A stretch of DNA of 9,522 nt, taken from positions 1-9,522 of the forward strand of contig JAADGX010000037.1 in the NCBI GenBank assembly GCA_013152135.1, given 5' to 3'. Position 1 is the first letter of the stretch; each line of letters opens with the position of its first letter. Positions 1-5,265 of this stretch are shown one piece after another. A model generated the notes under the pieces. The model did no database searches, was not told the DNA's origin, and saw only the letters and a program-made list of their open reading frames with translations. This stretch comes from Chlorobiota bacterium (GTDB lineage Bacteria; Bacteroidota; Ignavibacteria; SZUA-365; JAADGX01). Made by a program: the position numbers and the translations under genes.

Positions 1-442
1 GTCTGAAGCTCCTGACAAGATAGAGCAGTGTGTGCCCACCGGAAACGATAAGCGTGATAAAGGGAAAGGAGAGGTCGTGTTGTTCCAGGAATGCGGAAAA
101 AATATGTGCTTCGAGGTGGTGGACTGCGACGAAGGGAATGTCATGCGAAAGAGCGAAGCCCTTGCCGAAGTTCAATCCAACCAGGAGGCTGCCGATCAGG
201 CCGGGTCCGGAAGTTGCGGCGCATAACTCAACGTCCCGGTCGGTGATGTTTGCGTCGTCGAGCGCTTTTTGCACGATCGAAGTGATCGTGCGAAGGTGCT
301 CCCGTGATGCGAGTTCCGGTACGACTCCCCCGAAGCGGGCGTGGAAAAGCTGCGAGGAGATGACGTTGGAGAGAAGGGCACCGTTCCTGATGACGGCTGC
401 GGAGGTCTCATCACACGAGGATTCGATGCCGAGAACGAGCAT
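1..442 (-). CDS. tsaD: TsaD, tRNA threonylcarbamoyladenosine transferase (N-terminal part, cut by window edge)
   Basis: TsaD (Gcp/Kae1/YgjD family) transfers the threonylcarbamoyl group from TC-AMP to A37 of ANN-decoding tRNAs, working in the cytoplasm with TsaB and TsaE. The minus strand reads from an ATG at 442 for 147 codons to the window edge without a stop. Family signatures are clear: the N-terminal MLVLGIESSCDETSAAV (residues 1-17), the metal-binding HHLEAH at 108-113 with the two ligand histidines spaced four apart (109 and 113), and the ASKHA nucleotide-site SGGHT at 134-138. TSGPGLIGSLLVG (77-89) is also typical. The full protein is usually about 330-350 residues, so more than half lies outside the window. 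The start follows the stop of the DUF4921-like gene by 6 bases, suggesting co-transcription. No strong ribosome binding site is seen; an AAGG lies about 15 bases upstream. Identity is secure. Confidence 0.95.
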   Translation of the reverse strand, partial: MLVLGIESSCDETSAAVIRNGALLSNVISSQLFHARFGGVVPELASREHLRTITSIVQKALDDANITDRDVELCAATSGPGLIGSLLVGLNFGKGFALSHDIPFVAVHHLEAHIFSAFLEQHDLSFPFITLIVSGGHTLLYLVRSFR

Positions 443-448
443 GGTCGG

Positions 449-1778
449 TCAAACAGCCTTGTAGTATAGGAGGATATTCGGATGGATTCTGCATTCCTCC
501 GCAATCCGTGTATCGCTGCTTATGGCCCCATTAGCGCGCAGGTCGTAGAGGACGGGAACGACCCTGTCCCTAAGCTCGACAGGGGCAAGGGGATTGATGA
601 AAATATGCGTGCCGCCTTCGAAACCGGCCGGGACGTTGACGCGCAATTTGATGAAGATGTGCCACGGCATATTATAGATGCAGTCGAACGGCGTGTAATA
701 CCATTCCTCGTTACTGGATACCGTATTGCCCAATGCCGCGTGGCAGGCGTGGACGAGATTGCTCATGCCCCGCAACTCTTCCGGAGTATGTTCAATGTTC
801 ATCCGGCCGGGCATGAACGGATTTTGAATAAATCTCGATGGTCGGATGTCTGTGTCCGATTCCGATACAGGCGACCGCAAAATCGTTCTCTGCGAAAACG
901 AGGTTATTGAGTGCGGCGAAATTAGGCCCGAAGACGTTGAAAATATTCTTGTCCTCCTTCACCATGCTGATCTGCCGTTCGATGGCAGCGCCCCACTCGT
1001 CGATGGCAACGATCTGTTTATGCAAGTGATCGAACGAGGCGCCGGCCGGTTTCATCCAGTTCTGGAATACACTGATATACCGGACGTACTTGTTGTTCTC
1101 GGTAATGTCCACCATAGCATCGATAGTGAGTCGGAAATACTGCTCGTGTTCATCGACGGAAAGGTCGCCGGATGCGCAGAGATCGTCTTCCGTTTCCGCG
1201 TTTTCCTTGTAATGCCTTCGGGCGATGATCATCTCGTGTCCGCCTCCGAAGAAAGCATCGGCATCGCTGATAAACGTATTGGTATCCATCCGCGTGATTT
1301 CTTCTTCCGGAATTCCCTGCAAGCGCATCTTGTACTGCAACAGCGCGACGATATGATCAATGCTTGCCGGGTCTTGCATGAACTGATCTTTTAGATTGAG
1401 TTGCTTTTCCGACAGCTTGTAATCGTAGTTCTTTCGCCAGTAATTCAAAGATACGATTTCAAAGAGGTTGGGAACCCGGCGGAAGAGATAGTCCTCGTTT
1501 TCGTATTGGGACGACGTTAATCCATCAACGAGCTTGTAAGAATCGCCGTCACGAACGAGACGGGTTTTTTCCGGTGGAATATCCCGGAAGCGGGTGGGAC
1601 AGAATGAGCAGTAATCTTCGGGCTCGTGTCGGTGCAACTTTTTGGGCCGGTGTTCCTGGTCGTAATCCAACGGTTTCCGGCCTCGACCCGAGACCGACCA
1701 GACTTCGGTCCCGGTGAATGGATTGACTTGCTTGATGGTGCCGTCCGGCATCGTGTGGTAATAGATGGAATAATCCAT
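449..1778 (-). pseudogene. DUF4921-type galactose-1-phosphate uridylyltransferase/HIT-like protein, frameshifted by a 7-bp duplication
   Basis: Two overlapping minus-strand frames together make one protein. The first (from 1778) runs 328 codons and stops at 792; the second supplies 112 more residues down to a TGA at 449. Dropping one copy of the exact 7-bp duplication at 788-801 joins them as RPDEH/TPEELRGM and gives 440 residues. From memory of the family it matches DUF4921 proteins along its length: MPDGTIKQVNPFTGTEVW (10-27), a CSFC cysteine pair (57, 60), RRVPNLFEIVS (100-110), FFGGGHEMIIARRH (177-189), GASFDHLHKQ (246-255, the GalT/HIT-like histidine motif), then NEEWYYTP and PAGFEGGT after the break. 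The family resembles GalT, but its substrate is not established as far as I know. The ATG at 1778 is preferred because the family starts near MPDGT; a TTG at 1838 adds 20 unlike residues. It sits between rpsU and tsaD. It may be a real mutation or an assembly error. Confidence 0.85.
788..801. repeat. Perfect 7-bp tandem duplication causing the frameshift
   Basis: The plus strand reads ATGTTCA at 788-794 and again at 795-801 (TGAACAT twice on the coding minus strand). The duplication adds 7 bases and shifts the frame, bringing in a TGA stop at 794-792. Deleting either copy gives codons for Asp-Glu-His-Thr-Pro-Glu-Glu and restores a continuous 440-codon frame. This is the usual product of replication slippage or of a local sequencing or assembly error. 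Confidence 0.9.
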
Positions 1779-1824
1779 GTGGGCTACGGTCTTTTTATCG
1801 CTGAACCTATCATTGTACAGACAG

Positions 1825-1850
1825 ACAAACCCCGCCAAGGCAGGGTTTGT
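1825..1850 (-). terminator. Hairpin between rpsU and the DUF4921-like gene, possible terminator or attenuator
   Basis: An inverted repeat pairs ACAAACCC (1825-1832) with GGGTTTGT (1843-1850). Inside it are one C/A mismatch, two further GC pairs and a four-base loop. On the minus strand it lies 33 bases after the rpsU stop and is followed by CTGTCTGT, which is only partly T-rich, so termination may be incomplete. It would separate abundant rpsU transcripts from the downstream DUF4921-like gene and tsaD. The poor T-tract keeps confidence moderate. Confidence 0.45.
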
Positions 1851-1883
1851 AAATTATTTAAAACTTGAGATAAAGTGAAATGG

Positions 1884-2078
1884 TCAGGAATTATGGGCGG
1901 CAAGGCGCTTTGCTCTGCGAGCCGCCTTTATTTTGTGCATGCGCTTTTTTACGGAAGGTTTGACGAAATATGTGCGACGCTTGTATTCCTTCAGAATGCC
2001 ACTTCGTTCATATTTTTTCTTGAAGCGACGGAGCGCCCTGTCAATGGATTCATTCTCCTGTAAAATAATACCGACCAA
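1884..2078 (-). CDS. rpsU: 30S ribosomal protein S21
   Basis: S21 is a small, very basic protein of the 30S platform near the 3' end of 16S rRNA, involved in initiation. The reading VGIILQENESIDRALRRFKK followed by KYERSGILKEYKRR and a lysine/arginine-rich tail (KIKAARRAKRL) is diagnostic. I place the start at the TTG at 2078, giving 64 residues. A GAGGTG ribosome binding site lies just upstream with normal spacing, and family members begin Met-Val-Gly. A GTG at 2090 would add four residues but would put the ribosome binding site inside the gene. It is the first gene of the minus-strand cluster leading to tsaD. In E. coli rpsU also neighbours tsaD, there divergently. The sequence does not look like the S21 of Bacteroidetes proper (recalled, not searched), which argues for a related but distinct lineage. 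Confidence 0.95.
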   Translation of the reverse strand: MVGIILQENESIDRALRRFKKKYERSGILKEYKRRTYFVKPSVKKRMHKIKAARRAKRLAAHNS

Positions 2079-2120
2079 TATACACCTCACTTAGTTAAAC
2101 GTTTCATACTTCAGACTACT

Positions 2121-2149
2121 AATTTAAAGAGTTTGAAAATAAAATACAA
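2121..2149 (-). promoter_or_regulatory. Possible promoter of rpsU
   Basis: On the minus strand a TTGTAT (2149-2144) and a TAAATT (2126-2121) are separated by 17 bases, upstream of the rpsU start in an AT-rich intergenic stretch. The -10 matches the sigma-70 consensus at 4 of 6 positions and the -35 at 3 of 6, so this is a weak, position-supported guess. Confidence 0.3.
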
Positions 2150-2261
2150 ATTCATTCGCGGGAATGTCAATGGTGAATTCCACGTCGTATCCGGCGAAAT
2201 GATGCACGACGGGGTGGAATCCCGTTTTGTGCGAAAGCAGTTTCTTTTGTACTCTCAATAA
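2133..2261 (+). CDS. Putative small protein (about 42 residues) directly upstream of the lipid kinase
   Basis: A short open frame not resembling anything I recognise. It reads KYKFIRGNVNGEFHVVSGEM, then MHDGVESRFVRKQFLLYSQ, and stops with TAA at 2259-2261, one base before the ATG of the lipid kinase. Codon choice from about 2150 onward looks protein-coding (GTC, TTC, CAC, GGC, GAA, GTG), while the bases before it are AT-rich and intergenic in character. The start is uncertain: the TTG at 2133 is my best guess, and ATG codons at 2199 and 2202 would leave only about 20 residues. No clear ribosome binding site is visible. There is no signal peptide or membrane segment. The near-overlapping stop and start would allow translational coupling, which could explain why the kinase lacks its own ribosome binding site. 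It could instead be the remnant of a longer gene. Confidence 0.45.
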   Translation: MKIKYKFIRGNVNGEFHVVSGEMMHDGVESRFVRKQFLLYSQ

Positions 2262-2262
2262 C

Positions 2263-3189
2263 ATGATTGCCGATGATAAAACGTACTACCTGATTGTTAA
2301 TCCCGTTGCGGGGCGGGGGAGAGTTGATCGCGCCGTTCAGTCGATTATTCGCAAACTTGAATCCATGGCGATTCCGTACCGGACGCTTACTTCCGAACGA
2401 AGCGGTCACGCGATTGAATTGGCGGCAGGATTGGACGGGCGTACCGCCGTGGTTGTCGCGGTGGGCGGCGATGGAACCGTGCATGAAATCGTGAATGGCC
2501 TGACGAAGAAAGATCAATTGGTTGGTGTCGTGCCTACGGGTACGGGGAATGATTTTGCCCGTCTTCTCGGGATGGAAAACCCGCTCGATACCATGGATGC
2601 CATTACTACAGCTTCCCCTCTCCGATTGGACATAGGGAGGATCGAAATCGAAGAGGAAGGAGGGGGAAAGATCCACCGGTGTTTTGTCAACACACTCGGT
2701 CTGGGGTTCGATGCCGAAGTGGCCGTGAGAGCGAATAAAATGAAATTCGGTTCCGGTATTCTGCCCTATCTCGTGTCAGTGTTCATGACCTTGCGTTCGT
2801 TCCGGTCGGTCCCAGCGCTGGTATCGTGGAATGACGGCGTGATTGAATCGAAGTTGTTTCTGGCTTCGATCGGTAACGGGACGACGAGCGGCGGAGGGTT
2901 TATCCTTTCCCCGCAGGCAAAACCGGACGACGGCTTGCTTGACTTGTGCTTCGTGAGAGAAGTAACAAGGATGCGTGCGCTGCGACTTCTTCCTAAAACA
3001 TTTCATGGCAAACACGTAGCGGAAAAAGAAGTCACGTACGTACAGTCCGAAACAATATCAATCGAACTGGAGAGCCCTCTGTCACTTCATGCGGATGGAG
3101 AAATCCTTTCGGAGAAAGTAAGAAAAATACACGTGAAACTTACCCCGCGCGAAGGACGGTTCCTGGTGGGGCCCAAGAAAGGGTGGTGA
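2263..3189 (+). CDS. Diacylglycerol kinase-family lipid kinase (YegS/BmrU/DgkB type)
   Basis: A soluble or membrane-associated ATP-dependent lipid kinase that phosphorylates diacylglycerol or a related lipid at the inner membrane. Residues from the ATG at 2263: YLIVNPVAGRGR (9-20), the nucleotide-binding GGDGT (68-72) followed by HEIVNGL, PTGTGNDFARLLG (91-103), and the C-terminal GNGTTSGGGFILSP (204-217), PDDGLLDL (221-228) and HADGE (276-280). All are hallmarks of the DAGK catalytic domain and its second beta-sandwich domain. At 308 residues it has normal family length. The frame extends to a TTG at 2227, but that part overlaps the small upstream ORF and is unlike the family, so I use the ATG. 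No Shine-Dalgarno is seen, and the upstream small ORF ends one base earlier, suggesting coupling. The substrate cannot be set from sequence; YegS-type, BmrU-type and DgkB enzymes differ in preference. Confidence 0.92.
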   Translation: MIADDKTYYLIVNPVAGRGRVDRAVQSIIRKLESMAIPYRTLTSERSGHAIELAAGLDGRTAVVVAVGGDGTVHEIVNGLTKKDQLVGVVPTGTGNDFARLLGMENPLDTMDAITTASPLRLDIGRIEIEEEGGGKIHRCFVNTLGLGFDAEVAVRANKMKFGSGILPYLVSVFMTLRSFRSVPALVSWNDGVIESKLFLASIGNGTTSGGGFILSPQAKPDDGLLDLCFVREVTRMRALRLLPKTFHGKHVAEKEVTYVQSETISIELESPLSLHADGEILSEKVRKIHVKLTPREGRFLVGPKKGW

Positions 3190-3213
3190 ACAGAACGTTC
3201 CGATAAGCGCGAG

Positions 3214-4398
3214 CTATATCTTGCTCATGGCTTGTTCCAGGTCCTCGATTAACTCGTCGACATTTTCGATACCAACACTCAAGCGTACCATCCCATCGGT
3301 AATGTGCGCCTTCTCGCGATCCTCTTTCGTCAAACATGCATGGGTCATGGAAGCCGGGTGTTGAATGAGGGATTCAACGCCACCCAGGCTGACGGCGAGT
3401 TGGCACAAACGCACGTTGTTCATCATGGTTTTTCCGGCTTCGATCCCTCCTTTTAATTCAAAGGTAATCATACCGCCAGGCCCCTTGTGCTGCTTTTGCG
3501 CAACCACGTACTGAGGATGACTCGGAAGACCAGGGTAAAACACCCGTGCCACTTTTTCATGGCGCTCAAGGTATTCGGCGATCTTCGCGGCGTTTGCGCA
3601 ATGACGCTCCATGCGTAACGCGAGCGTCTTGATACCCCGGTGAACCAGGAACGAATTAAAGGGATCGATCACGCCACCAACCTGGTTTAGAATTTTGCGC
3701 ATCGACTGGTACATCTCTTTGTCTTTCACTACGATCATTCCGGCGACCACGTCCGCATGTCCATTGAGAAATTTCGTCATGCTGTGTACGACGATGTCCG
3801 CGCCGAGGGTGAAGGGTTGTTGCAGGATCGGGCTCATAAAGGTATTGTCCACGACCAGGACGGCGCCATGGGCATGGGCAATATCGGCGCAGCGCTCGAT
3901 GTCGGAAATCACAAGGGTGGGGTTCCCTGGAGATTCAACGAAAACCATGCGAGTTTCCGGGCGCATGTTCCGTTCGACGGCGTCGAGGTTCGAGGTGTCA
4001 ACAAACGTGCTTTCGATGTTCCATTTGGCGAAAATAGTGGTCAACAACGTATGGGTCGGTCCATACACCGAATCAGAGCAAACGACATGATCGCCCGCGT
4101 GCAAACCATGTACGAAAATTGTGTTTATGGCGGCCATTCCGCTGGCGCATCCCAGGCCGTATGCTCCGCCTTCCAGCATCGCCACGGCCTTTTCACATGC
4201 CTGAATCGTTGGGTTCAACATGCGGGTGTAGATGTACCCCTCGTCCGTGCCCGCGAACAAAGCTGCTCCATGGTCGGTGTCCCTGAACCGGAAGGTGGAT
4301 GTCTGGTAGATAGGCGCAACGACGGCGCCGAATTGATCATCTACTTCCCCAGCGTGGATACACGCGGATTCCGGGCTGAGGTTGTCTGATAAACTCAT
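3214..4398 (-). CDS. PLP-dependent trans-sulfuration enzyme, methionine gamma-lyase/cystathionine gamma-lyase type
   Basis: A cytoplasmic fold-type I PLP enzyme of sulfur amino-acid metabolism (Cys/Met metabolism family), 394 residues, the normal length. Visible motifs are YTRMLNPT (57-64; Tyr and Arg bind the PLP phosphate of the partner subunit), VYG with PLP-stacking Tyr112, VVDNTF with Asp184, and the Schiff-base lysine Lys209 in SMTKFLNGH. The carboxylate-binding SLGGVESLIQHPASMTHA (337-354) and RLSVGIE (372-378) follow. The C-terminal half, including the GGMITFELKGGIEAG stretch, resembles P. putida methionine gamma-lyase closely as I recall it. However, the lyase-specific Cys after YG is Pro here (Pro114). 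The activity could therefore be methionine gamma-lyase, cystathionine gamma- or beta-lyase, or a gamma-synthase. The ATG at 4398 has an AGGAG (4404-4408) at ideal spacing. It converges with the lipid kinase (24 bases between stops) and is monocistronic in the window. Confidence 0.93.
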   Translation of the reverse strand: MSLSDNLSPESACIHAGEVDDQFGAVVAPIYQTSTFRFRDTDHGAALFAGTDEGYIYTRMLNPTIQACEKAVAMLEGGAYGLGCASGMAAINTIFVHGLHAGDHVVCSDSVYGPTHTLLTTIFAKWNIESTFVDTSNLDAVERNMRPETRMVFVESPGNPTLVISDIERCADIAHAHGAVLVVDNTFMSPILQQPFTLGADIVVHSMTKFLNGHADVVAGMIVVKDKEMYQSMRKILNQVGGVIDPFNSFLVHRGIKTLALRMERHCANAAKIAEYLERHEKVARVFYPGLPSHPQYVVAQKQHKGPGGMITFELKGGIEAGKTMMNNVRLCQLAVSLGGVESLIQHPASMTHACLTKEDREKAHITDGMVRLSVGIENVDELIEDLEQAMSKI

Positions 4399-4741
4399 TG
4401 AAACTCCTGGTCATTTGGAAGGAAAAGGCGACTGCGTTCATGCATACGTGATTGAGGGAGAGTAAACGTCCGGTATGATTGTATGCATCAGTCAAAAGTA
4501 CATATAACCACGAAAAGAGGAAAACCGCCAGTGCTTTTTGAACAAGAACGAGCAGGTAGTCTCCGTGTGGGCAAGTTGTCCGGCAGCATGGTACTCGAGT
4601 GAGAATGAGCTTGTGGGCCGGATGACATATGGCCCGTACGGATATGCACGTCTTGGGAACGAAACTGGATGGCAAATACGTTGGCTACTGTACATGGATT
4701 TGAATTTGATGAGTCCTGAAAACAAAAAAACAGGTGGCGGC
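4399..4741. other. Divergent intergenic region between the PLP enzyme and the TlpA-like gene
   Basis: This 343-base stretch holds no recognisable gene. Open frames cross it on both strands, but their translations resemble no family and carry no proper start context. It must hold the divergent promoters. On the minus strand a TACTTTTG (4500-4493) fits the Bacteroidetes-type TAnnTTTG -10 element, without a clear upstream partner. I looked for SAM-type and cobalamin riboswitch core motifs and did not find them. Confidence 0.5.
4440..4488 (-). repeat. 8-bp inverted repeat in the leader of the PLP enzyme gene
   Basis: ATGCATAC (4440-4447) and GTATGCAT (4481-4488) are perfect inverted copies separated by 33 bases, 42 bases upstream of the PLP-enzyme start. 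They could pair in the minus-strand mRNA leader or form a split operator for a dimeric repressor. The stem is short for such a long loop, so function is uncertain. Confidence 0.35.
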
Positions 4742-5242
4742 ATGTCTCGACAAATAGAGGTTCTTAAACACGTTCTTATTGCACTCGTCTTGCTCGTGCC
4801 GGTCTCTCATCTTGGTGCGGATGGAAAGAAGGGTGAGGATGCTTGGAATTTCACGTTGAAAGATCTCGCCGATAACGATGTATCACTTCATGATTATAAA
4901 AACAATGTTGTCCTGGTGAACTTTTGGGCGACGTGGTGCGGACCATGCAAACGCGAAATCCCCGACTTGATTTCATTGCAGAAAGAGTTCGGGCCCGAGG
5001 GGCTTCAAGTTCTTGGAATCGCCCTGGATAAAAAGGGCCGGAAGATCGTGGAGCCGTTTGCTGAAAAAGCCGGATTCAATTTCCCGATTCTTATCGGCGA
5101 TTACCAAACGATCCAGAAATATGGGGGCTTCCGTGCCATTCCGACGAGCTTCCTCATCGACAGGACGGGAAAGATCGTTAAGGTATTCCGGGGATTGACC
5201 CGCTATGAAGAATTTACCGCTGTGATAAAGAAATTCCTTTAA
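4742..5242 (+). CDS. Exported TlpA/ResA-like thiol-disulfide oxidoreductase
   Basis: A thioredoxin-fold protein acting in the periplasm, probably membrane-anchored or secreted. TlpA/ResA relatives reduce cysteines for cytochrome c maturation or protect exported thiols. From the ATG at 4742 it has 166 residues. An N-terminal hydrophobic segment LIALVLLVPVSHLGA (12-26) acts as a signal peptide or anchor. The catalytic motif is WCGPC with Cys66 and Cys69 in NFWATWCGPCKREIP, and the cis-proline is Pro134 in RAIPTSFLID, followed by RTGKIV. These are standard for the AhpC-TSA/Redoxin TlpA group and the length is typical. The frame is open upstream to 4538, but the extra 68 residues are not family-like, while 4742 has an AGGTGG (4732-4737) at fair spacing and directly precedes the signal sequence. 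It converges with the outer-membrane protein gene 9 bases away. No cytochrome maturation gene is nearby, so the partner is unknown. Confidence 0.92.
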   Translation: MSRQIEVLKHVLIALVLLVPVSHLGADGKKGEDAWNFTLKDLADNDVSLHDYKNNVVLVNFWATWCGPCKREIPDLISLQKEFGPEGLQVLGIALDKKGRKIVEPFAEKAGFNFPILIGDYQTIQKYGGFRAIPTSFLIDRTGKIVKVFRGLTRYEEFTAVIKKFL

Positions 5243-5265
5243 GGCCGGGCCTTAATCCAGGAATT
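5232..5265. terminator. Bidirectional terminator-like palindrome between convergent genes
   Basis: TTAAGGCC (5239-5246) and GGCCTTAA (5248-5255) are perfect inverted arms around a single G. An outer pair AATTCCT (5232-5238) and AGGAATT (5259-5265) extends the stem, with a 3-base bulge on the right. The stop codons of both converging genes lie inside the inner arms. Position and stem strength suggest a shared terminator, though neither side has a proper T-tract. Confidence 0.55.

Noticed and set aside
846..1394. Plus-strand open frame of 182 codons
   Set aside because: It is the antisense shadow of the DUF4921-like gene and shows no protein features of its own.
1779..1838. TTG at 1838 as start of the DUF4921-like protein
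   Set aside because: The extra 20 residues are not family-like and the codon lies in the loop of a hairpin.
2227..2262. TTG at 2227 as start of the lipid kinase
   Set aside because: It overlaps the small ORF in another frame, and the added residues are unlike the family N-terminus.
3202..3220. Small hairpin between the convergent kinase and PLP-enzyme genes
   Set aside because: Seven pairs at most with a bulged base and no T-tract; too weak to call a terminator.
4615..4635. GGGCC/GGCCC inverted repeat with an 11-base loop
   Set aside because: A 5-bp stem in isolation is expected by chance in this base composition.
4538..4741. N-terminal extension of the TlpA-like protein (68 residues)
   Set aside because: The signal peptide and a plausible ribosome binding site sit at the ATG at 4742, and the extension has no family-like residues.
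4492..4743. Open minus-strand frame of 83 codons in the divergent intergenic region
   Set aside because: No recognisable protein features, overlaps other open frames on both strands, and no ribosome binding site; chance openness is the simpler reading.
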